From: Cocos nucifera
Taxonomy: Eukaryota > Streptophyta > Magnoliopsida > Arecales > Arecaceae
NCBI GenBank assembly: GCA_006176705.1
Contig: QRFJ01000058.1
Coordinates: forward strand, 1,052,083-1,116,082
Length of the DNA: 64,000 nucleotides
Direction of reading: 5' to 3'
Below are positions 11,117 to 40,017 of the stretch, in pieces (within the stretch, counting starts at the first letter, position 1; each line of letters starts with the position of its first letter). The notes below the pieces were generated by a model, which worked only from the letters and a program-made list of their open reading frames with translations, ran no database searches and was not told the origin of the DNA. A program made the translations under genes and the position numbers.

Positions 11117-14100
11117 AAAAATGTTGGTTAATACATGATAGCCTCACTAAATTCAAATTAGCCAAATGCAAATTGAGCGAACTAATTTGAACTAATTCAT
11201 TTAAAGCACTACTAGATTCAAACCTAACTTTCTTTCTTGATTAGCTGAGGTAAAGTATTTGTTTGAGTTATTGACCCCAATTCGAATGTCCAAATCATTT
11301 TTGTCAAGATAGAGATTTTATACCTTAATTTTTCGACTAAATAAGAATTAAGTATTTTCTATTTAGTTGAAAACCTTATATCTCTATAAATAAGAGGATA
11401 AGGGTATAGATTTACATGCACATGGTATGTAGGGGGGATTGTGAATAAAAGAGTATAAAGAGATTAGGATTTGAGTATTTATTCTCTTTGTATTCCAATT
11501 CTGAAATAGTATATCTATGTTCCACCATCTATAGGCATAAGCTTTGATTGAACTACATAAATTTTTAAATTTTCTCTATATTTTTATTTTTATATACTTA
11601 TTTATTTATTTAATCTAATTATCTCTAAAAATCTTCAACAGTTTTTAATTCACTCACATAATCCAATATTTACTTTTTGTTCCCTGGCTATTCAGTAAAA
11701 ATGATTCATTCCGGCTAGTCAACCCAACCTTTTAGAGTAATTTGATCATTTGATTTGACTAGCCTGACAAATTGGACCTGTCAAGTTAACCTAGATTGAA
11801 TCAAGAGTAATTAGTTTGTACAGGAACTAGCCAATTTATAAAATTTTATTTTCCAGGATTTCCCATGTCTTTAATGAGGGTTGATTGTATAACTTACAAA
11901 TACCTTTTTCTAACCAAGATCTAGTCTTCAAAAATTCAAGAAAATTGAGTTATCTTCATTATATTAAATTAGTTGGATATCCGAAAATATGCGACGTGCA
12001 TGAGGCCGAGAAGGTTACTTCACTTGATAAATCTAGTTTTCGCTCAATTATAGCTGGGGTCTAACTAAGCCAAGCTTGAATCTGATGAAGCTTGGGTTGA
12101 AACTAATTTTGAGCTCGAACTTTAAAGTCAAACTTAATATGTTTGCAGGCTTATTTCGAACTTATTCCTAAATTATGCTGAACAAGAGCCTAATTGATCG
12201 GTTTGATAATCCCAAATCGAGAATAAAACTTGATTCTTGGTTTCAGGCTTGGTTCATTACATGGTGTAGATTTGAATTAACATCTAATTAATTTCAAAAA
12301 CTAAAAGAAATACACCACTTAGAGCTGTAAGCCAAGGGTCCATTATATAATATGAATATAATGTGTAATATATATAATGTAATGTATAATATATAATCCA
12401 TAATATATATTTTAATACATGGTAGATAACATATATATACAACAAATGATATATAATATATAATGCATACTTCCTACTATCTAATATATATATATATATA
12501 TTTGAGCCTTATCAAAATGAGATGATCGAGCCAATTTTTTTTGTTTTCTCAGCTTGAAATTAATTCAAGCCGATTTTGCTACTTCAAGCCTGGTTTGTTT
12601 AGCTTTAAAACTAAGTTTGTTCCAAGCTTTTGTAAAGCCATGCTTGAGCTACTTTGTTCATTTGACAGCCTCATGCACCTATGCTTCAAATCAGGCACAT
12701 CCTCGTCGGTAAAACTATGAAAGACTTCACCAACTAACCAAGCTGCTAAAATCTACAATCAAGAATAAAGTTATTAGACGCAAACAAAACTTTGCCACTT
12801 CTTGATCAAGTTATGGATGAACTTCTTCAAATTATTGGCAAATACTTCTGAGAAGATCCCACAGGAGCAACTCAATGTGGTAATAGGCATTCATCTCTTT
12901 TTCACAAATAAATTTTTACTTAAAAGTTTACCAAATAATGAACTATTTTCTTTGATTGCTTGTTTATCTGCAGTCAAGACAACCTAAATTTTAAATTTTC
13001 TTTTCAAGAAGAGAAGATGAATCGGTCTAAAATTAATTATTCCGGCTATATGACCAAATAGTTGGCACGCATTACACTAGAATTCAACTTGAAACCCACC
13101 CGAAGAATTCAGCCTGAAATCTACCCTGGAAGAGACGGATTGTCACCACCAGGCGTGCACAACCATCAAAATTTTTTTGTAGTTTTGTTAACCATGATTT
13201 GTGGCATCTATTTTACTTAGCTTGTTCTGGATAAAGTGCTACATACTTTTGACGATCTTTAATGTAATAAATCTTTATATTATCATATAATGATAAATAA
13301 TATTTTTAAAATCAGATTGAATATTGTATCGGAATGAAAGGATTAATCGGTTGGTGATTGACTCGTGACATCAATATGATATAATTATGATGTAATAAAT
13401 ATATTTTATTTTTTAAAAATATAAATAATTATGATTGTATTTATATATTTGATTGTGAATCCATAGCTTTCGTTACTATAATAAATAAATAAATAAAATT
13501 AATATTATATTATATTTATAAATATTTTTATATAAAATAAATAAAAATTAATATTATATTATATATTATAAAATAAATAAGATTTGCTGGGTATTAGGAT
13601 TTGGAAATCAAAATGATTTGTGGAATTTGGGAATGGGATTTGCTGGGATTTGAGAGGGAGATGATTGTCGGTTTTCTAATAAAGATCGAGAGAGAATGCA
13701 AAAGAGGGGGGCGGTCATCGGTGCAGTCGATGCCATGCCACCGTCTGGAGTAGGCATTGATGCTGCTCCCATTGCCATAGGTGTCGGCCCACTGAAAGAT
13801 CGATGGTCAAGACATTCGTGTGGAGCCCTTGATTGAAAGACAGTCACGGAGGTTCTGCTGCCGCCACCGTTGCCGCCCCTACCACGATAGGAGAATAGGT
13901 GAAGAAGGAACGTTGATTTCGATCGGAAAGAAAAATTTGTAAACACTAAACAGGGAGAAAAAGAGCGAGTGAGAGAGAGATAGAGGATGTACCTTAGGCT
14001 TTAGGACTTGGTGGCGCTCGATGGGGCTTGTCCGACAGGCGATGATGATCAATTTTTGAACGGTAGCACTCGGTGGAACTCATCTGACAGGCGATAATGT

Positions 14101-15617
14101 TGATTTTTGGGTTTTCTAGGACTTTAGATGGCGATGATGAATAGCGGGACAATGATCGGAAAAGAAAAATTGAAATGAATAAAAAATATTGAAGGACCGT
14201 GGGATGATTTTATCTCCGATTCGTAAGTCGGTCGGTTCATCACGAGCCGATCAGTTCACCGAATTTTTGACGATTTTTATGCGCCATCTCGCAACCAGAT
14301 TATGTCTAAGATCTAAATTGAAAGTACAAATGGTTTTTGATCCGATCGGTCGCCCCGGACGGTCCAGTCCGGGCCTGAAAATATTGATGGCAAATGGACG
14401 CATAGGCTTTTCATGGTTCACGTACTTCCATGTAAACAATGCATAACTTATCCCGATTTCTGATGGCTGTAATCGTATCTCACCAAAAAGTCACGTTATT
14501 TACCTTTGAATTTTAGAAAAACTGCAGGGATTCCCGCGGCTGTTAGGCCCCCCACCTCACCTACCACCCAAAGATTTCTTGGTAAGGCATTATTTTTTAT
14601 TAATTACCATAAAAGGCAGTCTTTTTTTTTTTTGGTCGCCGTTGAATACGTGGTGAGGAAATCCAGTGGAAGCCCCATGGATTCCCAGCTGTCAGAGACC
14701 CATTTAAAGCCTTCGAATCTTCGCATGACACAGTGGGCAAATACAGTAGGCTGAAGTTTCCCGGTGCTCGGAGGCCCACATAAAGCCTTGGAACACCATA
14801 CATGCAAAAAGGAAGCCTTCAAAATCTTATGCTAAATCTTAGCCAGAATATTTTGCGGCACACATGGAAATAGAACGCGCTAAAAGTTAGCCAAAAGCCA
14901 TCTCAACTAAAATTATGGTAGACTCTGGAAGAAAAGAGACGATCCCCCACTCACCCTCCCTTATATCTTTTCAAGTGTGTTCTCGTAGGATCGAGGAAGA
15001 TTAGTGGCAATAGCACAACAAAAGTTGATGTAATGGTCCAAACTCATCAAATGGCATTTTTTCCCTTAACCCATGAGGATCAAATGGCTATAGTTACGGG
15101 CGGCAATAGTAAGTGATAACCAGCAAATCAACTAAAATCCAACTCAAGATCTTAGATTTCGGACTTGTGGGTTAGGTTTGAGTCTAGCATATATGGACTT
15201 GAATCTTAATGGGTCGAATGCATGCTCTCTCTATCTCTCTCTCTCTCTCTCAGTGCAAAAAACTAATAAATAACTAATGACCACTTTTTTTCAAGAAATT
15301 ATGCAATAACTACTATTATCCAGAACCGGATTATAATTGGATTTACCGGTAGACACGGATGAAGAGCTTGTGGTGCCTCTATATATATTGTTCTATTTAT
15401 AAGATTTTTGACAGAGGCTCTCTATGCGGCGAACTCACACAAGGTAAAAGTCGATGGGTACGCATGGACTGATGGACACGTTGGAAGCGCGATAACATCG
15501 AGAAGGTGACCGATGGCCAGCTAATCTTGGCGTAAGGGTTTGGTATACCGTATGCGGAGAGCAGATGAGACCTGCACGAAATGACGCCCACGAAAATTTT
15601 GCCCCTAGAAGTCCGGG
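11117..15617. other. Intergenic DNA upstream of the GASA gene, no gene seen
   Basis: AT-rich sequence without a credible coding frame. 12040-12680 holds degenerate repeats of AGCTTG/CAAGCTT words typical of old non-autonomous transposons. 12340-12510 and 13230-13590 are strongly AT-rich, with TATA runs. 13608-13946 (minus) is open but looks non-coding. A perfect 7 bp stem with a 6 bp loop (CCCGGAC/GTCCGGG) lies at 14353-14372. Nothing else in this stretch supports a gene. Confidence 0.5.
15225..15251 (+). repeat. CT dinucleotide tract in the GASA promoter
   Basis: An almost pure CT run (one interruption) lies ~480 bp upstream of the GASA start codon. In plants such tracts bind BBR/BPC (GAGA-binding) factors, so a regulatory role is possible but not shown. 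Confidence 0.4.
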
Positions 15618-15627
15618 TCTATAAGAG
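15618..15627 (+). promoter_or_regulatory. TATA box of the GASA gene
   Basis: TCTATAAGAG lies 88 bp upstream of the ATG at 15708. It is followed by a CT-rich stretch (15643-15705) of the kind seen as a Y patch and leader in plant core promoters. Transcription would then start near 15650, giving a 5' UTR of ~55-60 bases. Confidence 0.55.
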
Positions 15628-15707
15628 GGACACATACCCTAAGCTCTTCTCCTTGTTCTGCTCTTCCGCCTCTCTCTACAGCTTCTTCATCTCTCCCTCC
15701 ATTTCTC

Positions 15708-30764
<15,057 letters not shown>

Positions 30765-32300
30765 AAGCAATATAAATCTCTTTCAGAATCTAGCCACACA
30801 CAGATCAGATCCATGACCATCGCTAGTGGGACTTTAGACTGTTTAACGTCCATGATACACGATCTCACTAGTTTACGTAAAGAATAAGTATGGGCTCTAT
30901 AAGCTGTCTCCAGAGTTGGTTACAATTCATACTCTCGCTTTACAGCTGTGTTTAACAATACAATACCATGGTTGTACTCATATTGGTGAATAATAATATT
31001 GGCCTTATCTTCTAATATAAAGGTGTGAACCAGAACAAAAGACTTGCAAAGAGGGACTAAAAATGGTATTGCTCAACATAAACCAGATTGGTTGTGGCTG
31101 TAAGTGATATAAATGATGTAGAAACCTATGCTTGCCAGGGCTTCGTATGAATTAAAACAGTGATGATCTGCATGCTTTTTTACGCTAGGACTGTTCTGCA
31201 ACTGCGTTGCACTTGTCAGCTCAGGCCCTTACTATTTCACCAAGCACTAGCCTTTTATCACGAATATAATATCCAAAAAGAGTAATGTTCATATTATCGT
31301 GTTCATCCTTGTGCCCGTCAAATTCAACTACAGCAAAAATTTTTCTATTCTAAGAGGCTCTCTATAGCATTTCCATGGCTAAATTAAATCAAAAAAAGAA
31401 AAAGAATGAGAAGCCAAATTCAAAGATAGAATTTTTTTTTTATTTGACTTTAAGTTATTTATATCCAAAAACTAATATTTGTATACTTTTCCATCCAGTT
31501 ATCGATTAAAGCGCGAGTGCGGATGAGAATCGTGCTACATTGTTTATTTGCTGATAATATTGCATTGATGGGAGATCGGGACAAGATGGCCCCCCGCGAA
31601 ATTGCCGGAGAAATATACAAGTCTCGGTAAAACGCCCCCACAAATGCATGCCTACGAAGAGGGCAAGAGAAATGGTGATGAAGGTTTAATGCGGCAAAAC
31701 AATAATATGGGTGACAAACTAATGCAGCAAAAGGACAACTAATGAGTCAAAAAGATCTGGTCGAGCATCCTGAACCACAAACAAGCATAAATTCCAAGCT
31801 TTCTACTAGAGTTTTAAGGTATACTGTGATGACCTAAGGCCACGCTCAAAAAGACTGGTCAGAATATGCTATTTGCATTCTTTGACTTTGTATAAATGCC
31901 CAAGATTTATTCTCAATGTAGGATTAAACATATACTCGCACGGATCCTCATGTACTCCCTTATTTAAGTCTTGGTGTCCTCTCATGCTAGCTAAGAGTCT
32001 ATCAAATCCGGTTAAAAGTATCATAAATTTAATTATAAATACTATAATCAGCTCGTGATCAGTCTAAATGAACGTGACCTTAATGTCCTCTAGTCCATGA
32101 TGGGCCATGCGTTAGACCCGCTTTGATATCATTACTATCATCTAAAAGGGCTAACTAGAATATGTTGTTTTGGTTCCTTGGTTCCATATAAATGCTCAAG
32201 ATCTATTTAATATATGGCTGATGTAGCACCAAACATATGCCCACATATCTTTTCGGATACCGACATAAATGTCTGCTCAAGATCTACCCAAGGATATTGA
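30765..32300 (+). other. GASA 3' UTR and downstream spacer
   Basis: The first ~250 bases are probably 3' UTR, with AATAAT words near 30990 as a possible poly(A) signal. At 31828-31990 and 32125-32250 a degenerate direct repeat occurs (AGAATATG...TATAAATGC, CAAGAT...). No gene recognised. Confidence 0.4.
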
Positions 32301-33281
32301 CGACCTGCAAGAGAGTAATTTCAGGCAGAGTTTATTTCCAATAACAAGTTCATTTGGAAAGAAAAATAAATACCATGATTCCGAAAGATGAGATGATGGT
32401 TTTTATTCACGATGAATGGTAAAAGTGCCTCAGGTCAGCAGAAGCATGACTTCCATTTCTTAGTAGATAGAAAACCTAAAAACCGCAGCAATAATAAGTG
32501 CAGGTAGCATTAGTTTCAAAGTCATCATGGGAGAGGGAGAAGAAGAAAATGAAAAGCTCAATAGTTTTCCTTAGAATTAAATTGAAACTTATCCCATCTA
32601 TATGTCATCAGCTTTATAAAAGGATCTGCTTTGAGTTTAAGACATTTCAAGACTATCTCAATTTGATATGAAGGTGAAACTTTTTATGATCTGATTCCAC
32701 GTAAAACTATTGTGATTTCTCTAATTATACTCATCCGGATGTGGCCTATACTAACACGCATCGGGATTTATTTTACATGCATTAATTGATATGGACTCTG
32801 ATAGATAAGACATGTTATAAAAGGATACCTATGGACTTAGTCTCCTACTCATCCAAAAATCTATAAGATCCTCCCTATCCAGAATACTCAGATTATGATT
32901 TGGAAAACCAAGACGTCGCTCTATGACATTGAAGAGGATTGATTCTCTTATGGTTGCAGGTTGTAGATTGATTGTTGATTCTTTCAATAATAACTAGAGA
33001 TATATTTATTTCCGCATCTAGATTACTATATTTTTACATTTAGTGGTCTCAGAGCAACCTCTTTTTAATTTTGTTTAGTCCATTAATCTTGTTATATGCC
33101 GTATTTATGTTTGTTCTTGGTATATTAAAGATTATTTATGAATAAAATAAAAAGAGAAAAAGATCTCTATTTCTTCTTCCAGCAGCCATTGAGAGAGGCT
33201 ATAGATCCAATCTGCTTGTCTGTTATCAGAGTCATTGAGACCTAGATTTGTTCTTGGACTCTATCAATATTTATATTTTTA
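32301..33281 (+). repeat. Copia LTR end, primer-binding site and leader (fragment)
   Basis: Sequence ending TTTCCGCATCTAGATTAC then TTTTTACA at 33038 resembles a Copia LTR 3' end. It is followed at 33044-33059 by TGGTCTCAGAGCAACC, close to the initiator-Met primer site TGGTATCAGAGC. A leader follows until the CACTA inserts at 33282, and sequence resumes at 44492. The 5' border of this LTR is not resolved. Confidence 0.5.
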
Positions 33282-33294
33282 CACTACTATAGAA

Positions 33295-33672
33295 TAGGGC
33301 TATGGCAACGCATACTATTGTAGCGATTTCAAAAACCACTATCATAGGATCTAAGACAGTAGTTACACATAACCATTGCCATAGATTAAACCTATAGTAG
33401 CGATTACTAATAACCGCTGTCATAGATCAATCTATAGCAGTGGTTACATATAACCACTGCATTAGGTTAAATCTATAGCAACGGTTATAATTAACTGCTG
33501 CTAAAGATTTGATTTATTTCAATAGTTAGTCAACCGCCGCTATATGCTTAGGCCAATGGTAGCGATTACTTAGAACTGCTACCATAGATTGAACCTATAG
33601 TAGTGGTTATATATAACCATTACTATAGGCCGATCTATAGTAGCGATTTTTGGCAACTACTGCTATAGATGC
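33295..33672 (+). repeat. CACTA left subterminal repeats
   Basis: About ten direct and inverted copies of a 15-20 bp word around CTATAGYAGCGGTTA / TAACCRCTGCYATAG. These are the expected binding sites for the element's TNPA-type protein. Confidence 0.85.
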
Positions 33673-33674
33673 AA

Positions 33675-34650
33675 ATATGAATTTTTTTATATTTTTTTTG
33701 AATATAGTATAATTTTAGAATTTAAAATCCATCTTCACCGTTCATTATCTAAGTAATTATCATTAGAGTGTCATCACAAAAGATCGCCTCTGATAGCCCT
33801 AACTATGTTGATCGATAAAATTTAATTTCGATGGTTACGAACGACCGCATAATGATCCGATAGATAAAGACCATCGATTGATCCAAAAACTTACAATGAT
33901 GATCTCGATGATGTTTGTAACATACTATCAAAATCTCACTTTAATCAGACATCATTATCATGATCAATCTAGCACGGAATGATTTCATTCGTTAAATAAA
34001 AAATGATGATCAAAAGGCCAATAGTGCTCGATTATGAGATAATTTTTTAGATAAATGATCTTAGATACTACTTTGATTGTTTGTGCAGTGGTGATTATAA
34101 AATTTAAATTGCGTATATATATGAACGATTCAAAATTATGTTTCCTAACACTCGTTCTTAAAGGCCTTACATAATTATGCTTGTGCTTTTGTAAGATATG
34201 TTTAACATGGATGGTTCATATAGATATAGTTTAAATTTTATGATCATTATTATATAAATAATTAAAATCTAAAAAATCATCTATTAATTGAATACCATTT
34301 GGCCTTTTGATCACACATTTTTTATTTAACGACCGCAATCATCTAGTGCTAAATTGACCATGATAATAATGTCTGATTAAAGTAAGATTTTGAGAATACA
34401 CTACAAACATCATTGAGATCATCATTGCAAGCTTTTAGATCAATCGATGGTCTTTATCTATTAGATCATCATGTGGTCATTCATGGTCATCGAAATCAAA
34501 TTTTATCGATCGACATAGCTAGGACTGTCGGATCGAGGTAGTCTTTTGTGATGACACTCTAACGATAATTACTTAGATAATGAATGATGAAGATGAACTT
34601 TAAATTTTAAAATTATACCATATTTAGAAAAAAATAAAAAAATTCATATG
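33675..34650. repeat. Long palindrome (foldback) inside the CACTA
   Basis: The left arm 33675-34120 and right arm 34225-34650 are reverse complements at clearly high identity. Shared words include AATTATCRTTAGAGTGTCAT, GATAAAGACCATCGATTGAT and GATCAAAAGGCCAA. A ~100 bp loop lies between. The match runs on into the flanking subterminal repeats. No coding capacity. Confidence 0.85.
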
Positions 34651-34800
34651 TACGTCTATAGCAGCGATTGAAAAAAATCATTGCTATAGGTCCTATTGCA
34701 GCGGTTGTTAACCGCTGCTATAAAACATATAGTAGCGATTGCAATAGACCTATGGCAACGATTTCGAAAATTGCTGCCATAGGTCCGGCATAAATTTTCA
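34651..34800. repeat. Further CACTA subterminal-type repeats
   Basis: Inverted copies of the CTATAGCAGCGATT / AACCGCTGCTATA words reappear to the right of the palindrome, more than 1.3 kb from the element end. Confidence 0.7.
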
Positions 34801-36371
34801 ATGCGTGCCGATATTTTCATCTTCCCAGCCTCCACTCTCTCTCCTTTCTCTACCCGAGCCTAGCTACCCTCCCCATCGCCAATCCACCCCTCCACTGGCC
34901 TGCCCCATCGCCGGCCACCTCCCTACCCGCCTTCCTCTTTCTCTCTCTTTCTCTTCTTGCCTTGGCTACCTTTGCCCTAGCTACCACCCCGCATCGGCCC
35001 GCTTGCCACTACCACCTCCCTCAGTCCCATCATCGACTTTGGCTCCCTCGGCCCCTCCCTCCAGCTATGGCTCCCTCGGCTCTCTCCCTCCCTAAGCCTA
35101 GCACCGGCTCCCTCCCTTTATCGCAGCCCCCTTCCCTCTAGCATCATCGCGGGCCCTGCCTCCCTCAGTCCCGACCCTCCGTCGGCCTGCCTTGCCATCA
35201 GCCTGTCTCGTCGGTGGCTCCCTTTGGCCCTGGCTCCCTCAGCCCCAGCCCTACGCCCTGCCCCACCGCCCCTTTTGGCCCTGTGCGCCATCCCATCGTC
35301 AGCTGCCTCCATCAGTACCCTTTGACCCCACTATTTTTATTAATTTTTTATTGATTTATATTCTTTAAATTTTTTATTAATTTATCTCTCCAAGCATATA
35401 TATATATATATATATTATATGACTTGGATTTCTAGCATGTTAATTAATATAATTTTTGATTCTTAATGAATATAATATTAAATTTATTATATTAATCCTA
35501 AATTATTTATTATTATATTCATAAATTAAAGTATATTCATAACTTAATATCATATTTTAAATTATGAAATTTAATATTATTCATAAATTATTTATTATTT
35601 TATATTCATAAATTAAAATATATTCATAACTTAATATTATATATCTTAAATTATTAAATTTAATATTAATAAAAATATTATACATATCATTTTTTATTTT
35701 ATTATTTATTATAGTATTTTATTTTAATTTTTTTTATTTTATAAAGTGGCTGTGATGATTTCTAGTAGAAAATGGTTAATTCTTAGTATGATTTTAGTAA
35801 TATGAACTCTCTTAATTTTTCTCTTCTTCTGCAAATATTTTAACAATTTCAAATAGTAAGGCGATCTTGGATGGCTAGTAACTGTTTAGCAGGTAATCGT
35901 TCACAGCCAATTTAGTTTAGTTGTAGCGGATACCAAAAGTAACATTGCTATACATGATTAAATGATGAATCTAAGCCTTGTTTTTATTTTTTTAGCTTTT
36001 TTAATATTTAAGATAAGTTCTATCCTAACTAACCTAAGGAGTACTCCTTAATGCTTTTGAGATGATATATAATGGGAATGTTAGAGACAGATTTTTCTTA
36101 ATTTTGGAAGGTAGATAAAAAATAAAATTATTTATTGCTCCTCCTTAATTATTTATGGATGTAATTCATGTTGTAAAATTTATTACATAACATTTTCTGG
36201 ATTATTGTTTAATGTCAGTTATGGCTTATGGGTTATTTATGGATGCATTTAATTAGGTGTATATGAAAATAATATTTAATATTAGTTATGGCTTATGAGT
36301 TGTTTATAGTATATTGGTATATAATTTAAGTACCATACATGATTCAATTATAGTATCATGATGGCACCGAA
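34801..36371 (+). other. Pyrimidine-rich then AT-rich part of the CACTA, no gene seen
   Basis: 34810-35330 is a C/T-rich stretch (CCTCC, CCCTC and TCGGC words) with chance open frames of Pro, Ser and Leu. 35335-36360 is AT-rich. I see no family match in either part. It may be the promoter and leader of the downstream ORF. Confidence 0.45.
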
Positions 36372-37422
36372 ATGCCATCTAGCTTATACCCCTATCCTCA
36401 GCGGACTATGCGGAACTCCGCATTTAAGTCGCAAGTAGAGCATACTCCATCCACCTCCGCATCGACTACTCAAAAACCACCAGCATCTACTCATCCATCG
36501 GCATCTACTCCTCGACCAGCATCTGTGCCTCCATCGTCAGCCACATTTCCAGCACATGCTCCATCCACTGATGAGTCTCCACTAGCATCCACGTCACGTG
36601 ATCCCATGGCCAATGAATGTACATTTTTATTATATTATATTATTTATTTATATAGTTATTGTACACTCTTATATATTTGTATAATATATTTTTATTGCAG
36701 GTGCATCATTCAGTAAGATATTTTGCAATTCCACATACATACCACATGTATGGAACCACCAGCATCAGATGATGGTGGAGTATGATGCGGAGGAGAGAAT
36801 AGTAGGAAAGACCGCATGAGAGATGCATTTCTTTTTTGGAGTATTTGTGAGGTGGTCTGACATCATTTCGGTACTGCCTATAGACTAGCAATTGATGGAC
36901 GCTGATATTAAGGATTGGATATGGGAGGAGATATAGCTAAGTATATCTTAATTATATTTATATATTTGATATTTTTATACTATGTTTGATTAGAATAATT
37001 TCGTAACTAACTTCTGATAACTTTGTGTAGAGGAGATACAATTTCTCAGATCATGAGAGGACTCGAGATGCTCGACTGAAGAAGATTGAAGAGTTGTACC
37101 AAAACTATAAGATCAAGCTCTACAGAGGGTAGCTCGAGCATGATGGGACACTTTAGAGGAGCTTGTTTCTTAGATTTAGGACTGTCCTCCGAGTTAGTGG
37201 GCGGGGATGGTTAGGCATTTAAGGAACAAGAAGTTTCATATTTAATTTCTAATTTTTAAATTTTTTAATATACTTAAAATTATATTTAAATATTTTTTAA
37301 ATACTTATTATTTATTTAAATATTTTTTAGACTATCTTTCATCAGAATTAAAAGAATCGGATAGCTTAGAAGTACATGCACACCCTCGATCGTGAGTCTA
37401 TAGCCAGTCGTGTGCATAGAGA

Positions 37423-38369
37423 TATAAGAATTTATGGTACTCCCAAGTCTTGGAAGGCCACGAGAGAAGCCAGGGTGTTGGGTCTAGGAGATTAGAATGG
37501 GTGTAAGTTTTAGGACTAGGAAAGAAGTTATTTTAGGATGAAGGCGGTGTGTAGCCTTGCACGGACTTGAAATTCAGGTGTAAGGACCTTGAGGAGACTT
37601 GGTAGGTGCTTCGAAGATCTGGGACTCAAGATGGAGTAAAGTACTAAAGTTAGGAGAAGAATTAGCCAAGATAAGGGGCTGACATACAAGCAAGCTAGCT
37701 TGAATATGCAGTCGAGCTAGCTTGGATATGCAGTCGAGCCAGCTCAGACTGAGATCGAGCCGACTCAGGATGCAGTCGAACCAACTATCTCAGGTAGATA
37801 GAAGACAAGATTTGGATGAAACGTAGTCAAGCCAGCTCGACTTCTGATAGAGTCAGCTCGACGGTGGCATATAGAACTAGACAGGATTTTCTGTTTAGGT
37901 CTAGAATAGATTTTTTATTCTAGGGTCTTAAGGCTTGGTCTAATAAGGTCTTAAGGGGGCTAACTAATGTATGGGTTGGATTTAGATCTAGAAGATGAGA
38001 GCATGGGAGACATGGGTGTACATGAGCTTGGTGAGTGCTTTCATGTATTGGGTTAGCCTACGAAAGTTTTTTAGCTGAAGTTTGGATTTATTACAGTTCA
38101 TGTGGTATAGCAAAAATCCTAGGGTATATAAACCTAGGATTGTAACTTTTACAAGAAGTAGAATCAATACAGAGCTTTTCTCCCTAATTCTCTTCTCTTT
38201 TTTCTCTCTGATTCCAACGCCAAGCCCCAGGTGCCACCATCAACTTTTATTATTTTTCATATTTTTGGATTAAAACTCAGGTTCGTGTAAGAGATTGGAT
38301 CTACGACTGTGGTTCTGAGTAGCCGTAGGTATAATAATTGATATCAGAATAGTATCGATTATTTCAATA
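37423..38369 (+). repeat. 5' LTR of the gag-only element
   Basis: It starts TATAAGAATTTATGG (TG mutated) and ends ATTTCAATA. Inside (37680-37870) is a degenerate minisatellite of CAGTCGAGCCAGCTC words. A TATA-like GTATATAAACC lies near 38124. Confidence 0.85.
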
Positions 38370-38563
38370 ATTGGTATTAGAGCTCGATTGAATATGAAGG
38401 AGGAAGAAGATTAGGTTTCAGTAGAGATCAACAGCGAAGTTCAAATCTAGGGATTTTCTCTAGGCTTTGTGAGGAAGGAAGAGATCTAAGGGCTACTGTC
38501 CATCATCCCTAGTCAAGATAATTTTTAGATCTACTTGTTGGTTATTTTTTATTCAGTTTGATC

Positions 38564-39470
38564 ATGAAGAATAATGAGTTGAAGGTAGGATTTGAAAAAT
38601 TTGATGGAAAGGATAGTTTCACGATGTGAAAGATTAGGGTGGAGGATCTACTGATTCAGATGAGATTGGATTTGGCCTTGAAGGATAAGCCAGAGGAGAT
38701 GACAGATAAGGAATGGAAGTCCTTAAAGAAAAGAGTATGTGCCATGATTAGGACTTATCTGACAGATGAGGTGCTGTATGGCATGTTGGAGGAGAAGACA
38801 CCTAAGGATTTATGGTCGAGATTACATCAGTTGTACATGAAAAAGAATATGTGCAATAAGTTGGTGTTAAAGAAGCAACTATATAGCCTTCGGATGCAGG
38901 AAAATGAGAATGTTATAGGACATATTCAGCGATTCGATGGATGAGCATGGAGCTGCTCAGTATTGGGGTAGAGCTCAAAGATGAGGACAAGAATTTATTG
39001 CTGCTATGTTTGCTACTTAGGAGCTTCAATCCATTGGTAACTATGCTATTGTATGGTAAGGAGATACTAGTGTATGAGAAGATCGTATCAGTGCTAAGGT
39101 CCAACGAGCAATGAGAATAGATGATAAAAAGGAAGATCTTTTAGGAGGGTCTCATAGTTTTAGGGAGACTAAGGAAAGAGAAGAAGAAGGGCAAGTAGAG
39201 AGGCAGCAAGGGATCTAAGAAGTGCTTCAAGTGTGATTAAGCAGGGCACTTTAAGCAAGAATATCCACTTTGAAAGAAGTGCAAGGGAGGAGAAAAGAGG
39301 GACAAGGATTCCATCATTTTAGTCATTAAAAGTGAAGAGTCAGATGAGCTCTTAGTGGTCTCGGAGGAGCCTACGGGATATAGTATATCTGAGATGGCTT
39401 CAAAGGGGTCCGTAGAGTGCGAAGGGTCCAAACAAGCAATGAAGGTATTTGAGGTGCAGTGGCAGGCCCA
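38564..39470 (+). pseudogene. Gag of the gag-only element
   Basis: From an ATG at 38564 (MKNNELKVGFEKFDGKDSF) the frame hits one TGG-to-TGA-type stop after 21 codons, then stays open to ~38944. The core is Copia gag (UBN2): KDLWSRLHQLYMKKN, NKLVLKKQLYSLRM and ENVIGHIQRF. After breaks a zinc knuckle remnant (CFKC..AGHFKQE) lies at 39224-39265, with the last Cys changed to Tyr and a stop in the middle. Acidic residues follow (SEESDELLVVSEE). Non-functional as read. Confidence 0.78.
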
Positions 39471-40017
39471 GTAGTGCAGTATTGGATAGTTGACCTCGGG
39501 GGACTCGATTATAGAGTTAGCTTCTACAGCATCGAAAGGACTTCAGTTTCAGGTGGAGCACTGGGCAGAGGTGGCTTCACAAGTAGAGAGAGATGTGACA
39601 CAAGTTTAGAGCGGAGGGATGCAGGAGGATCGATATCCTAGCACCAACTTCGAAGATGCACAGTTTCAGATGGAGCAGCACGTGTGGAAGGACAAGCAAA
39701 GTTCTAAGGAGACCGTGTTAGGGTATATAGTGAGTATCGACATAGGATTGCTATAGATTCTCCATGAAAGTCTAGGATAAATGATGCGGTTGCTAAGTAG
39801 AAGGGTGTGTACAACTTCAAGGGTGGTGCATAAGAGCAGCCAAGGTCTTCAGCGGTGGAGGTGGTCATCCCAAAGGCCTTAAAGGGAGCTCAGTAGTTGA
39901 AGAAGGATGGTAGTGGCAAGGTGTGTACAAGTAACTGTCAGAGCATGCAACAATAGTGAGATTGTGTAGGAGAACATTGCCAGGTATGCCAAGGCTTAGA
40001 TGCACCAAGATGGAGAT

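Noticed and set aside
12802..12987. 61-codon frame in the intergenic region
   Set aside because: Length expected by chance in AT-rich DNA; no homology recognised.
13608..13946. 112-codon Gly/Ser/Pro-rich minus-strand frame
   Set aside because: No recognisable domain, no promoter or splice context, low-complexity composition.
34805..35312. Pro/Ser/Leu-rich frame on plus and Gly/Ala/Arg-rich frame on minus
   Set aside because: Both follow from the pyrimidine-rich strand composition inside the CACTA.
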